A stretch of 64,000 bases of DNA from Choanephora cucurbitarum (taxonomy: Eukaryota > Mucoromycota > Mucoromycetes > Mucorales > Choanephoraceae). The position numbers and the translations under genes were made by a program. Positions 27,178 through 38,875 of this stretch are shown here, in pieces. Position 1 is the first letter of the stretch. Every line of letters begins with the position of its first letter. Below the pieces are notes generated by a model. That model did no database searches. It was not told where the DNA came from and saw only the letters and a list, made by a program, of their open reading frames with translations. Where the stretch lies: the NCBI GenBank assembly GCA_025331435.1, contig JAIWNI010000051.1:1-64000 (forward strand), in the 5' to 3' direction.

Positions 27178-29837
27178 ATGTCAGTAGTCGTGTCAGAGTC
27201 TAGTCCAGATAAACGCATTGTAGCGAAATCATGGTACAACAATGCATTCCCTTTGGTTACTGCTGTCTTGTCATCCACCAGTAAGAAAAAGACCAATCGA
27301 ATTGATCCTGTACAAAACAAACAAAGCAATGCGGACCATCAGAAGAACAGCAACAACACAGATGATAAAGAACAAGAAATTGCGTCTCCTTCGCTTACTG
27401 ATTTCCTCATCAAAAGGCTGCACCCTAAACTTTCAAGGATAAGCGCATCAAATAGCATTGCCTACATCAACGCTTCAAATTGGCGGAAATGCCTGATGAA
27501 GGAGAACTTTCATATTCATTTCAAATCTCCGTATGTTGTCGCTGGTGGTCAACTTTCAGGGACCGTTGTCATTGAGCAAAACAACCAAGACAATATCGAC
27601 CAATTAAGCAGTTTAGCTAAAGAGCTCGAATTAAGTTTTGTTGGTGTAGAAGGTAATATGTACTGATCTTAAAAAAAAAGAACAATCTAGCTTACCTTTT
27701 TTTTTTGTTAGCTGTTTATGATACTTTCAGAATTCAATCACGAACAAATGAGTTCTTGAATTATAAAATCAATTTCAGTAGTGCAGTAAAAACAAACAAA
27801 CTCTGGATATCGTTTTCTATTCCTCTACCTACAGATTTGAATGGTACCTATTCATGCAAGAAGGGTTCGATTGAATATCATTTGTTAAGGTATAGCAGTA
27901 ACTATTTACTTACTTCTTTATACACTCCTTCTACCCCCCCCTTTTTTTTACTCTCCTTTTCTCTTTTCGTTTGCATCATATGTTTGACATTAAGCCGTTT
28001 TCTGTTGAATAGTAAACTGGAAGATCAGTTGTTGGCAGCAGAACCTATCATAAAAAAACAGAATATTATAGTTTATCCAAACATAAAATCAAAATCACTC
28101 AGAGATGCAGCTTTGTTTTATACACCCGTTATTGAAGACAACAAACAACTGCTGAAGTCAGAACATGGTCATGTCACTGCAGAAATTTCAATGCCTCGTA
28201 CATTATGGATATCCGGAGCACCTATCTATCTTTCTCTCAAGCTTCATAATCTCAACTTATCTCACAAAGTACTTTCTTTTCCCTTGAACAGTAGTATAAT
28301 GTAAAGATGGGCTAAGAAGCATTTCTCTTTTTTTTATCTTGTAGGTAATAGACACCAAACTACAGCTTGTTTGCAGATATGAAGTACAAAACAAGTCAGA
28401 AGATTCAACTTTAGACTCACTTGTTTGCTCGACTGTCTTTTCTGAAGATGTTTTGTCACAAGTTAACTTGGCCAATTCTAACTGGTGGAAGCCAATAGAG
28501 CCTAATTCAAAAGATGATTTTACTATGAGCTTAGATGTACCCGTAAGTTTAGCTTATAACTGAAACAACCACTGTCTTATTCTCATTCATGAAACAATTA
28601 GTCAAACCTCTTTTCAGTTCAAAATCAAAAGTTAATTAATATTTCGTTTTTTGTACGAGTTTCAATTTATTCACAAAAGTAAGTTTACAAAGTCGAAACA
28701 GGTGTTGTTAGCAATTTATATGTATCGTTTACTTATAACCTTATAGTTCATCTGATATTGTAGCCGAGCTCCCTATAACAATAGCACATCCAATCTCACT
28801 GGATCCACCACCTGGCACCTATGCCAAATCGATTAAGGCCAATACAGATGATTGTCGACCATTTATCTTTCAGGACGATTTCAAGAAACAGCAAAAAGCT
28901 ATTCAGATAATTGAATCGGATCATTCGGCTTATGTTATAGAAGAAGAATTCAGCAGCGATATACCCTCGAATTGCTCTAGCCTGACCAATCCAGAGGATG
29001 CAGAATCGCTTGATCATCTCAAGTTGATTCAAATAGACAATCGATTTTCTTCGCTGAAAAAGAATTTCAATAGCTGGGGATCGCGAATGAGTCGCAAACT
29101 ATCTGTTGCTTCTCGAATAGGAACACCCCGACCCAGCATAAATACAGCACTGAAAATTTCATCGCCTCTGATCTCAGATGTCTCCTCTGTTTCAAGTAGC
29201 CATCATGAAGATGAATCAATAGATATATGTTCCTTGTCCCCGCCTTCTATACTTGACAACAATCAGCAGCAACAGAGTAGACAGCTACAAGAAAAGGACA
29301 AGAGTATTATGAAATTTGGACAAATGAGAGGTCCCAAATGCTTTGGACATCAACCAGATTGTTTAGGGGATGCTGGATTAGATATCAGAACTTGTTTTAA
29401 TGTTCCTACCGCTACGGAAGCACTTCAAAGTTATGCAGCTGAAAAAGTCGAAATAGCAATGATTCCAATGTGCCCAGAGCCAGTAATATTATCCGATAAC
29501 CTTGTTTGGAGAGAAGGTAATTCAACGAATTTTTCTTTCTTTTTTTTTTCTGATTCTCTTTCGTTTATATAAAAAAGGCTTAATTGCACCACCAGAGAAA
29601 TGCGAAATCCATGCTTCCATGTTGGCGAGCGAGGATTGTCACAGTACAGAAGAAGATGAACAACTTGATGATTTCAAGGAGGAGACAAGAGTCAGAAAAT
29701 ATCCAAGTCAGACTGAAAATCAAACAAACAAAAGAATGTTAGCTTCTTCAAGACATCTTAGGAATGTACAACGAAAAAGTACCCAAATTTCAAGAGATGG
29801 TCGCTCACTACTAACATTACCGGATTGTACTGCGTAA
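27178..29837 (+). CDS. Arrestin-fold trafficking adaptor (ART/alpha-arrestin-like)
   Basis: Probably a cytosolic adaptor of the alpha-arrestin type, which in fungi recruits Rsp5-type ligases to plasma-membrane transporters. Start ATG at 27178. After a low-complexity leader comes NFHIHFKSPYVVAGGQLSGTVVI, a typical arrestin N-domain strand, then ELELSFVGVEG. Further exons carry ISFSIPLPTDLNGTYS and IEYHLLR. A second module has ISMPRTLWISGAPIYLSLKLHN and VIDTKLQLVCRYEV, typical of the arrestin C-domain, and SDIVAELPITIAHP. The last 280 residues are Ser-rich and disordered. About seven introns are present. No exact PPxY motif was seen (PPPGTY is close), so the ligase link is unproven. The stop is at 29837. 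Confidence 0.82.
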
Positions 29838-31305
29838 ACAAACAATGATAATAAACTTTGTATTGTTCTTTTATTTCTGACATATCCTGAATTTTGAGTT
29901 CATTTTATAGTTAAGGATAGATGTTGTCAATGTTCACTCTTCAATCTGCTTGAACCCTTTTTGTTAAACGTATTTTTTGTTTGTTTGGTCTTCTCTCTCC
30001 TTACTCCTTTCTTTTTTTTTTTCTGTAAACGGAGCCATGAATTTGCATGCATATTTTGGAGAGCGCGTTGAAGTTTTAGAAGACATCTTGAGCCGAAGAA
30101 AAGCTGATACTTATCTTACTTAAAAACTTAAATCAATTGAGAAAGTAAATATGCTTTGATGTTGTTTCCCTCAATCAAAAAGGATGTCGTGTTTGCAGAA
30201 CTTCATATCTTGTCTACTAAGTTGACATACGAAATATAAAGACCATATGCATTTGAACTAAGGTAGTACCTTATGGTATAGTCTTGCACTATACAGCCTA
30301 TCTTCATGGCTTCACAGGCCCTATCTATTAAGACAATTTCTGCGTCATCCCTTCCTTATTGATTTGTTTTTCAAAGCTTTAGGCAAACCTTATCCGATAA
30401 TAGGCCAAAGAAGCAAGGACTGCTGAAAATGAAAGTCGTGGTAACTAGCTTTAGTCAATACGAACCTTAAATGGTTTATTAATGTCTTGAAAAGCCAAAC
30501 AGATCCAATCGCCAGTGTAGCCTTACAGCGAAGTCATCCCTTTCTTTTTTTTTCCTTGATAGTTTGTAGATTTCTATACACCTTTTCTGGAAATAGATTG
30601 CACTTGGAAAATATTTAGATTGTGCTGATAAAAAATTCAGATTGCACTTTGCATGAAAACTGTTTGCACAGATGTGCAATCTCAAAGAGGTTCTTTATTC
30701 AAGCTTACTTGTAACTTAGAGTCAGAGTATTGACAGAAACCGCGAAGATCTTCCAGATGGACATTGTTACAAGCATCAACTATCCTTGAAGTGCAACGCT
30801 CAGTGCTTCAATTCATCATCGTAATAAATCAAATACTTACATCAAATCGAAACAATCGTATACGTATTTTGCTGTCATGTCATTCTGATCGATTATTTTC
30901 CAATGATCATCGCATATTAAAGCTTTTGATATAGTCCTTTCTTTCCCTGGACAAAGCCATGATTAGAATGGGAACACAGATGGTCAATGCATCCGTTACT
31001 TACTTCTTGTAAGTTTTGCAGTAATTTTAAGGAATAGCTGCTATGTTTCTTGAATGGCGATTTGCCTGTCTGTCTTGTATTGTCACCAAGTTGACCATAA
31101 AAATCTTCATTATAGTTTGGTTTGCACTTAATTGTGTATCCATATCCGATTATATGGTAGTGCTCGAGGCTATAGTAACTATATGAGTTGAAAGTAAAGA
31201 ATAAAAGCTGTCATAATATATCAGAAATCATGATATTGACATTCTTTCATATACTACTTTCAACTCTCCCAGAATTCCTCATTACTACTGATAGTCTAGC
31301 ATTTG
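29838..31305. other. 1.5-kb intergenic region with one short ORF
   Basis: No gene is recognised. A 28-codon frame on the + strand (30037-30123, MNLHAYFGERVEVLEDI…) has an ordinary-looking amphipathic composition and sits behind a T-rich tract. It is too short to call. The rest is AT-rich without repeats that stand out. Confidence 0.4.
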
Positions 31306-31710
31306 TCATCCATCTACAAAATAGTAAAGCGGAATAAGATTTAGTAGCAAAGTCAAGTCATTATTGCAAATCAAACAAACCTTTCTCTTCTTGATGGGTT
31401 CGAGCTAAGAATGACAGTTAACTACAAGTTGAAGGTTAGCGGCAGATTGTCGAAAATGAATTTCACTCACCATTGATACTGGAATTGCTGTTGCTCGAAA
31501 CAAAAACGCCTGTGTTGTTGATTATAGTATTTGTCTCTGTTGTTGTTGTTGTTGTTGTTGCTGCTGTGGTATCTTGAACCTTTACAAGATAAGTGTTAGA
31601 GATACAACTGAATATAGAGGCCTTCTTTTTTTTCTTACTAAATGTCCAAGGTTAGCGTTCACTAGTGCAGGCGCAGCTTTGGAGGCAAGCAACTTCTTTA
31701 TGTCATCGAT
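31306..31710 (-). CDS. 3' exons of an unrecognised spliced gene
   Basis: Four consecutive minus-strand exons join in frame through canonical GT-AG introns: 31639-31710, 31471-31579, 31381-31404 and 31306-31313. They encode IDDIKKLLASKAAPALVNA, then a Thr run from ACA repeats, an Asn/Ser-rich stretch, and RTHQEEKDG before the stop. Upstream the frame is closed by a TAA at 31711-31713 and no ATG is available. The 5' part is therefore missing, and the DNA immediately upstream is Helitron-derived. Either the insertion split a host gene or these exons were captured. No domain is recognised. Confidence 0.45.
31536..31566. repeat. GTT/GCT trinucleotide run
   Basis: About eight to ten GTT/GCT units, read as ACA/GCA on the minus strand, coding a Thr/Ala run inside the second of the four exons at 31306-31710. 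Confidence 0.7.
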
Positions 31711-32630
31711 TTAAGGGTTTTTTGCTGTGGCACGCTTGAAAATTACCATACACATTCTCAATACCATTTCGGCAAGTGATTCTGATATCCCTAAAGCTGG
31801 AGCAAGCAAACTCAACTGGTATTTCAGAAGTAGTCGGCAAATTCTCTGTTCTCCTATCATTTCCTTTCACTAACTCTATACGCATCTGAGGACTCAATCT
31901 TATGTAGAAAGGAGCTACTTGACCTTCAGCCGATGTTTGCCGCTCATACTCATCTTTCAAAATCTCATGGGCATGCTTATAAATGGCGACGAATGGACTG
32001 AAATTATCAGCATGTAGCATGTTGGTGTGTTGCTTAAGTAAGTGGACATTAAGATTAGGGTTGTTTGAAGCTCGATTGCTGACACCAAAAATCAATATCA
32101 TAGATATGGAGCTGTGCATATGAAGGCGCAGTGCTTCTAGTACTTAAAGGTTCTATTTGGCCAGTTGGTTCAACAGGTCCTTGCAAGTGATGGAGTTCGC
32201 TGTGAACCATAAATGAAGAGGGACCAGAGCCAGATTGACCTGTAGTACTGACGGTATTGCAGCCTACCAAAGTAAGGGCGAAAGCCATATTGAACTGCTT
32301 AATGTTTTTTAAAAATTGAGAAGACAACTCATGGCTACCAGAGAATAAGTCCTTTAAGAGTTGAGGTGGACCATTCAAGGCGTCTATTTTAGTCTCAAAG
32401 AAATGAAAGCAAAGGCCATACTGTACCTCCTAAAGCTATCTTTAAAGTGGCGACCTTTTGTGTTCAACTCTTCAAGCAAAATTGCCCAAAAGAAAGTGAG
32501 TGGTGCTAGCCTTGCAGCAACTCATCCAAGACTTATTTTGCAAAGTGCACTGAGAGGGCAGCTCGCTTTCTCAATGCTTCGCACTACAGTCAGTACAAAT
32601 GTTGTCCATTGGGTCAAGATCGAAAGGTTA
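31703..32630 (-). mobile_element. Helitron relic: N-terminal (Helitron_like_N) part of the Rep-helicase protein
   Basis: Minus-strand reading gives, in order, FDLDPMDNICTDCSAKH, a Cys-Cys pair, then PPQLLKDLFSG, NIKQFNMAFALT, FMVHSELHHLQGP, PSYAQLHIYD, NPFV-type text (FSPFVAIYKHAHEILKD) and LSPQMRIELVKGNDRRTENLP. This is the standard order of the Helitron-like N domain that precedes the Rep nuclease and helicase in eukaryotic Helitrons. It contains several in-frame stops (a TGA where the family usually has Trp after AKH) and frame changes. The Rep HUH motif and the helicase are absent. It is therefore a dead fragment. Ends are not defined, and no terminal CTRR hairpin was found. Confidence 0.85.
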
Positions 32631-32778
32631 GAGATGGCCAAAGTCCGAAATATATGCAGCTCTTGGTCGCGTCTAAAAAAGGATAAAACTGTTTATAAGT
32701 TAGACGAATGTTATGGTGCTTCTAACTGCGTGTTGATGCTTACTTGGCAAGTCTCACTTGTTACGAACCTAGAATGAA

Positions 32779-33091
32779 AAAAAAAAAGAACAAAGACCCA
32801 CAGCTCAAACAAGTTTTAGGAACTTTGCTTATTTGATGAATTAAACTGATATAATGAAAATAAACATAAGCAAGCCAAGTCACGTAATAGTAACTCTTTT
32901 AATTCGATTCTTCAGTAATATATGTTTTGATGATGATGATTATAATGATGATTTGCCATGCAAGCACTTAATAAATTGTGCCTTAGTGCCCCTATAAAAA
33001 AATTATAATGGTGATTAAAAAGATTGCATAGAATAGATGTGCAATTTATTAACCACAAAAGAGGTCTCGCTCTCTTTCTCTTTTGCATTAT
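32779..33091. other. Intergenic stretch
   Basis: 3' flank of the peroxiredoxin gene and the far side of the Helitron relic. AT-rich with a short GAT-type repeat near 32932-32955. Nothing coding seen. Confidence 0.5.
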
Positions 33092-33657
33092 TTACAAGCT
33101 TTTCAAGACAGCATCAGGACCAGACTTATCAAGACCTTGTTCATCAACACCAACATAGGTTACTTTAAGGTCATCAACTACTAAGGCAAAACGCTTAGAG
33201 CGAATGCCCATACCGCGAGCACTCAAATCCAAAGTCAACCCCAATTGTTGGAAGAAATCAGAGCCACCTTCAGAGGCCATAATGATCTTATCTTTGACGC
33301 CTAAGTGTCTGCCGAAAGCACCCATAACAAAGCCATCATTTGCAGCAGTACAGATAATCACATCGACACCTGCCTTCTTGAGTTCATCGAACTTTTCCAA
33401 GAAAGCGGGTGCGTGTTGTTCAGAGCAGGTGGGTGTAAAAGCACCGGGAATAGCAAAAATGACTGCCTTCTTGCCCTTCAACTCCTTACCAAGGTTGTAA
33501 GGAACAGGTGCGGGACAGGCAGTAGGGCTGACGTTAGGATCATATGGTACATAGGTAAGAGTGCATTGAGGAAGAGTGTCACCAACAGAGATAGTCTAGA
33601 GACGCGTCAATTTCCTCCTAATTTTCCTTCAGAATGTTGATATTAAGTACATACCAT
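33092..33657 (-). CDS. Peroxiredoxin, Prx5/Ahp1 class
   Basis: A thiol peroxidase that reduces H2O2 and alkyl hydroperoxides with thioredoxin. Protein begins MTISVGDTLPQCTLTYVPYD. Active-site region AVIFAIPGAFTPTCSEQHAP contains the peroxidatic Cys in the PTCS motif typical of the Prx5 class. GVDVIICTAANDGFVMGAF and the C-terminal RFALVVDDLKVTYVGVDEQ complete the thioredoxin fold. The protein is 168 residues, usual for the family, with no targeting sequence, so cytosolic or peroxisomal. The C-terminal tripeptide KSL is not a standard PTS1. The first coding exon is only the ATG (33655-33657). A GTATGT intron (33596-33654) follows directly, then ACT. The sum is 507 nt. Confidence 0.94.
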
Positions 33658-33718
33658 TGTTTAATAGATATTTCTAAGAGAAGGAGAGAAAAAAGAAAGA
33701 AAAGAGCCAAACATCATC

Positions 33719-33859
33719 CTAAACAGCCTTTGATGTTAATTTTTGTGTAGCCCTAATTTTCAAGTTGCGTGCCAATGAAAACCCTTTGGCGCATTGGAAA
33801 ACTGAATATTGTCTGTTGTCGCAAAGAACCTTAATTTGAAAGTAACTGTCTTCAGTCAT
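33719..33859 (-). CDS. Small ORF upstream of the peroxiredoxin gene
   Basis: A frame of 46 codons from the ATG at 33859 (MTEDSYFQIKVLCDNRQYSV…), extendable to an ATG at 33940. It ends about 60 bp upstream of the peroxiredoxin start on the same strand. The composition (basic, KIRATQKLTSK tail) resembles a small ribosomal or mitochondrial protein. No family was recognised and no conserved motif is visible. An intron 5' of the shorter start is possible. It may equally be part of the peroxiredoxin 5' region. Confidence 0.3.
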   Translation of the reverse strand: MTEDSYFQIKVLCDNRQYSVFQCAKGFSLARNLKIRATQKLTSKAV

Positions 33860-33940
33860 GGCTCTGCATAAATAAACCATAGATAATCTAATAGACTTTA
33901 TGTGCAAGGGAAAGCTAACCCTAGTATTGGACAGGGACAT

Positions 33941-34320
33941 TAACGACAACTAAATTGACTTTTGTACAACAGTGAGACGTCTGCAATCAACCAAAAAAAA
34001 AAAAAAACTAGAGAATGAATGATAGGGAATCGTAGCAGTAAGTTCAATTTGAATTAAAAATTCTTCATCAAGATGGTGCTCCTTCAAGGGATTTGTATCT
34101 TATTTTCTGTTTTTATAGACTATTTAATCTACTTGAAGCTATCCCTTGAGGTTTTGAAGAAATATATAAATATCTGTTGTTGAGAGAAAGATATGGCAAA
34201 AGGCGAGATTAATTGAGCCCAAGTTGACATCCTGTAACATATATGCATGCACACTCACATACAATAGATAAGTTATAACGTGTTGTTTTTTTTTTACTAA
34301 ATTGAATGATATGATCAAAT
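33941..34320. other. Intergenic stretch
   Basis: Between the small ORF and the Rpt4 stop. Contains poly-A and poly-T runs only. No coding signal. Confidence 0.5.
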
Positions 34321-35633
34321 TTAAATCTTTTCATAATCCAGCTTTGTTTCCAGCTTCTTTGCGTCTTGTAGCTTTCTAACCGCCTTCATGAAATCTTCTT
34401 GAATACAATAATCACGTTCTTCTCTAATGGCAAACATGCCTGCTTCTGTACACACATTTCTTAAATCAGCACCGTTGAAGCCATCTGATAGCTTGACAAT
34501 AGCTTCATAGTCTATATCACCATGCTTGGCGATATGTCCTGCATGAATCTTGATGATCTCCAGACGACCTTGTTCATTAGGTAAGGGGATTTCAATCTTT
34601 CTGTCAAGACGACCGGGACGAAGTAAGGCAGGATCAAGTGTATCAGGTCTGTTGGTAGCCATGATCAACTTGGTTTGTCCAAGATAATCGAAACCATCCA
34701 TTTGATTCAAAAGTTCCATTAATGTACGCTGGATTTCACGATCAGCAGAGGTACCTTCAGAGAAACGGCGACCACCAATAGCATCAATTTCGTCCATGAA
34801 AATAATACAAGGCTCATGCTCCTTGGCATAACCAAACATTTCTCTGATCAAACGGGCACTTTCACCAATGTATTTGTCAACAATAGCACTAGATACCACC
34901 TTAAGGAAGTTGACTTGAAGCGTGCTGGCTACCGCCTTAGCGAGCAATGTCTTACCTGTACCGGGTGGACCATAGAGCAAAACACCCTTAGGAGGTTTCA
35001 CACCCACACGCAAGAACAGTTCAGGGTTCATCAGAGGCAATTCAATTACCTCTCTTAATTCACGAATCTGTTCAGAAAGACCACCAATACCTGCAAAACT
35101 GACATCTCCAGGATCTTCCATAGACATGTTGTATACAAGAGGATCAACTTCACGAGGTAAAATACGCATAATGGTCAAGGTAGTCATATCAAGTGCCACA
35201 CGAGCGCCTTGCTTTAACTTTTCTTTATCTACTGTGTTACGGCATCCAACAACATAACGAGGACCACTGGTATTTTTTACAATGACTAAATAAGCGCATG
35301 AGTATACAAATAGAAGCAGGATTAAAATGAAAAAAAAAAGCTTACATCGTTCATCATCTAATTGCTTCAACACTTCACCAATCACTTGACCAACACTTTG
35401 CAATGCCTTGATGTCGTCTTCTGATTTATCGTATTCTTTATCTAAAGCTCTTAATCCAAGACGCACTAAGATGGAGCCATTAGGTAAATGAAGTGTCATT
35501 ATCCAAATTATGCTACTTTACTTTCTTTCAACTTGGCATCAAGTTCGCGATGTTCTAACAGCTTTCTTCTGTATCCATTTAAAGCCTTTGTCTTAGGATC
35601 CTGATCAGGCTGATTTGAAGAACTGGAAGACAT
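34321..35633 (-). CDS. RPT4: 26S proteasome regulatory ATPase Rpt4 (PSMC6)
   Basis: One of six AAA ATPases of the 19S base that unfold substrates and open the 20S gate. Exons 35522-35633, 35346-35465 and 34321-35285 sum to 1197 nt, 398 residues. The N-terminal coiled coil has [18 protein letters not shown] then [14 protein letters not shown]. The OB domain has [15 protein letters not shown]. The AAA module has Walker A GPPGTGKT, Walker [16 protein letters not shown], sensor 1 [20 protein letters not shown] and the SRH arginines. The C-terminus is [11 protein letters not shown]. Rpt4 is preferred over its paralogues because of the [18 protein letters not shown] and [16 protein letters not shown] stretches. 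The start at 35633 was chosen because only this spliced form rebuilds the family's KLKExR coiled coil. Confidence 0.97.
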
Positions 35634-36179
35634 TTTATTAGTTTTTTTGTATAAGGCAAATGATAGAAAGAAAGAAAATAGAAACTAAATTGCTTTAATC
35701 TAAATCGTAAACTCAATGACGCGTACCTCTCTCTTACTCTCTCACTCTCGCTCAGATTTAAAAAAGAGAGGTTTAACACACGTCACATTTGGGGGGATAT
35801 TTTGGGCGTCCTAGAATTTTAATAAAGACTCCCAAGCTACTTTGGTGGAAGTTACACTTTTGAACTTTTTGAGCTGTGTCATCCTCTTCTCTTCATATTG
35901 CAAGTTGTCAGTCAAAAGCAACAGCTTCATCATTAGCTACCTTGGATTACAACACCCTGATAGTGAGCATTCAGAAAGTCATATTGTTGAGCTATAATTC
36001 GAAAAACTTAGCGATTGAACCCAGTGTCATATTGACGTTGGATAGGCTCTAGAAAGAAGGGTCAAACAAGCATTGTAAAGGGAAGCTACTATTCTCTTCA
36101 ATGCATGTCTTGGGGCAACTTGTTGCAGTGATTTCAGTTTTTTTGTTCTGAGAAAGGCCTAAAAGCACCTCGAAGTCAA
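35634..36179. other. Intergenic, Rpt4 promoter side
   Basis: Contains CT-rich tracts near 35728-35752 on the complement of the Rpt4 leader. Nothing coding is recognised. The repeat-family relic begins at about 36180. Confidence 0.5.
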
Positions 36180-36470
36180 CAGTCTATTTTTAAAGGTTAA
36201 ATTCATTTTAGCCTGTGATAGTGATGTCAAGCGTAACACCTGTTATGTCAATTGCAGAGGCTTTTCCCGGCATCATAACTCAATTCAACTTGCGGCAATA
36301 TATGTATTTGAAATGCAAAAGAGCATAGCATTCTTCAAGTTGCCATTGGTGGTCTAGATTAGCTATATAATTCTGTTGACCTATCGGGCTAATTTTCCAA
36401 ATGCTAATTGTGAGCATGTAAGCAATCATAAAAGCACCACTACTCGCCCATTCAAGGCATCTTCGCATCA
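36180..36470 (-). pseudogene. Decayed copy of the repeat family seen at 784-1221
   Basis: The minus strand reads QQNYIANLDHQWQLEECYAL, then FKYIY, then a frame break. It is followed by DNA that aligns with the + strand segment at about 930-1000, sharing a core GTGTTACGxTTGACAT. This copy carries stops and small indels relative to the other. No function is recognised. Confidence 0.6.
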
Positions 36471-36663
36471 GTTACCATTTACTCCTAGTTGTTTTTTTTC
36501 GTTTCCTGGCCAACGAGTAACAGGTAGATAGTGGCCTTCTCCGGATAGACTCTCAGTTTTCAATATAGTTACACCAATTAACTCAGAGGGGAGTAGTTCG
36601 ACATTTTGCTCAAAAAAGAAAAGGATTTATTTGCTTATTTACAATAAACTAAACGTCTATAAC

Positions 36664-38044
36664 TTATTTCTTGTTCTTTCTCTTCTTGCTTTGTGTGTTG
36701 TTCTTTTTACTACCAGTGGACTTGGCTTGAGATTCTTCTATAATTTCTCCCTCTTCTTCTTCGTCCAATTCAATTTCTTCAATTTCAATGCTACCTTCTT
36801 CTACAGGTTCTTCAATTTCTCCTTCTTCTACAAAAATTTGTTCAACAGCACGTTGAGTATGCTTTTCTCCTTCCTTCTTCTTCTTTTTGTCTTTGTCTTC
36901 ATCTTCTTCAGTAGTGTACGCAAAGAATTCCTTCAATTCACCACGAGCAGCAGCAGTACCTAAGGCGGCCAAGATACAAGCAGGACTCAAGTAAAGCAAG
37001 GCAGGTTGAGCAGCCTTAAAGAAGTGCATGACAACCATAGTTAAGACCAAACCCAAGACATAGGCAATCATGTTAGCAGTGAAATAAGGCTTGGGGAAAT
37101 CAAGCGATCTAAATTGTCCAACAGGGTTACGCTTCCATGACATATGACGATCAAAGCGGAAACAGAGGGCAACAAAGATACCAGGAATTACAATATCACC
37201 TAAACCAAGCATAGTGAAGCGAGCATTTTCAGCTGTCTTGTCCAAGACAAACTGAATAATGTTTCGAGGCCATAAGAGCTTGATAGGGGCATCAAAGTTG
37301 GTGGCAACAGATACCATGACAGGAGTATAAAAGACCCAAAAGATATCATAAAAGAACAAGCCACTCAACAAAATGATACCTGTCTTGAAAGAATCCAGAG
37401 AAAGTAACTGGATTGCATTGACAGAGAATGAGAGACCGAAAATGTTGGAAGCGATCCAATTCTTAGTGTAGCTGTAATAGACAGTCAATCCAACTGAGGC
37501 CAACATAAGAAGACCGTGAATGACAGTGAAGCTGATGTGAGAGATATCTACATTGTGCTCAGCATTAGTTTCTGTGCTTTTAGGCTATGTTCATATTCTA
37601 CTTACTCTTTGATCTCTTAGACAAAGTAACCTTGTACTTGGCGACATGCTTTAATACGAATTGAGGAACGACCTTTTTGGCAACCATTAAGGAAGATTTA
37701 GTGACAGCAGCACATCCCATAACAGAGAAGTAAATGGTCAAGATATAGTTAATGTATTCCTTGTCTAAATAGCGGAAGGCCAGGTACATGCCGAAAAGCA
37801 CACAGGATCCTATCACAGGGAACATGTACGCGTCACCACTGGTAAGACTTTCAAGCACTGACTCATCTTCATCGTCAGAATCGTCAAGAGGGTTGTCTGA
37901 CTTTTTAGCTTTAGCGGCGTTGGTAGGTCTCTTCATGCCTTTGATAGAAGCAAGTGAACCTGAATAAATAGGCAATACAGCCATTGTGATGATAGTGCCA
38001 TAGGCAATATACAAGCCGAGTTCTTCACTGTCTTTGAAATCCAT
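36664..38044 (-). CDS. Signal peptide peptidase (intramembrane aspartyl protease)
   Basis: An ER-resident presenilin-type GxGD protease that clears signal peptides and some membrane protein tails. Exons 37606-38044 and 36664-37571 sum to 1347 nt, 448 residues. The N-terminal helix GLYIAYGTIITMAVLPIYSGS and an acidic cytosolic loop are followed by multiple helices. The three catalytic signatures are intact: FFYDIFWVF (YD), LGLGDIVIPG (GLGD) and QPALLY (PAL), in the SPP orientation. The last 100 residues are a Glu/Lys-rich cytosolic tail ending in Lys/Asn-rich sequence that could aid ER retention but is not a strict KKxx. Together with APH-1 this means two branches of the presenilin-related machinery are represented. 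Confidence 0.96.
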
Positions 38045-38875
38045 TAAATACAGGCAGAAAGAAAGAAAGAAAAACGAAGACTAAAAATAAAATAAATAGG
38101 GCTCTTAATATATTAACAGAAAAAAAGGAGTGCATCAAGACGTTCTTCATTACGATTGGCCTGTAAAGCCAACAACGACGGGCATTTAAATTAAGCTACT
38201 GTTCATTTTTGTGCAGTGAGAGCATGGAAGCGCCAAATGATCTACATTTATAAAGCAGTTTTAATATAACTGAAAACTAAACTTATCGCCATATTTTTGT
38301 CTCTTCCGAGTTGCTTATGTTGGGCTGCTGAATCCTTCTTGAGCTCGTAATTTTCATATTACAATTCGCAGCCTAAAATGGTATTGGAGTAAGATAGATT
38401 ACCATCGAAGGAGGAAGACACACTTCAAGTGTATTGAACTGTTCAGGATTGAAACAAGATACTATTAGGTCACGCAATTATAACTAGCTGATTTTGTAAT
38501 GCGAGCAAAAAGAGTCTAAATAATAACACCAAGTGCATAACTGTCTTTCCTGTGCCAATTTTCAAGGAGTCATTAGTATATTATGACAAAGGTACAGTAA
38601 CTCTAGTCCTATCACTTTAATTATACTCAAAACTAAACTCTACTATATCTCTATTTAGATCTTGTTCATTAGGTCAGTAAAGAACAATTGCTAAAAATGC
38701 TATTACCATGATGTACCGATAAATCTTAACACTTTTCGAATTTTAAACTTTAGTTATTGAAACTCCACCAATTTCATCTAACGCGTGCTCTCATTTTTTT
38801 CATACAACGAAGGCGCGTCGTAGTTTTCCTTCTTACTTTTTTCTTTCTTTCTTTTTCTTGACAACACACTATAGA
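38045..38875. other. Intergenic region between divergent SPP and RPA2
   Basis: Divergent promoters. Pyrimidine-rich TTCTTTC repeats lie just before the RPA2 start. AT-rich elsewhere. A few exon-like bits (MEAPNDLHL near 38225) are too short to support a gene. Confidence 0.5.
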
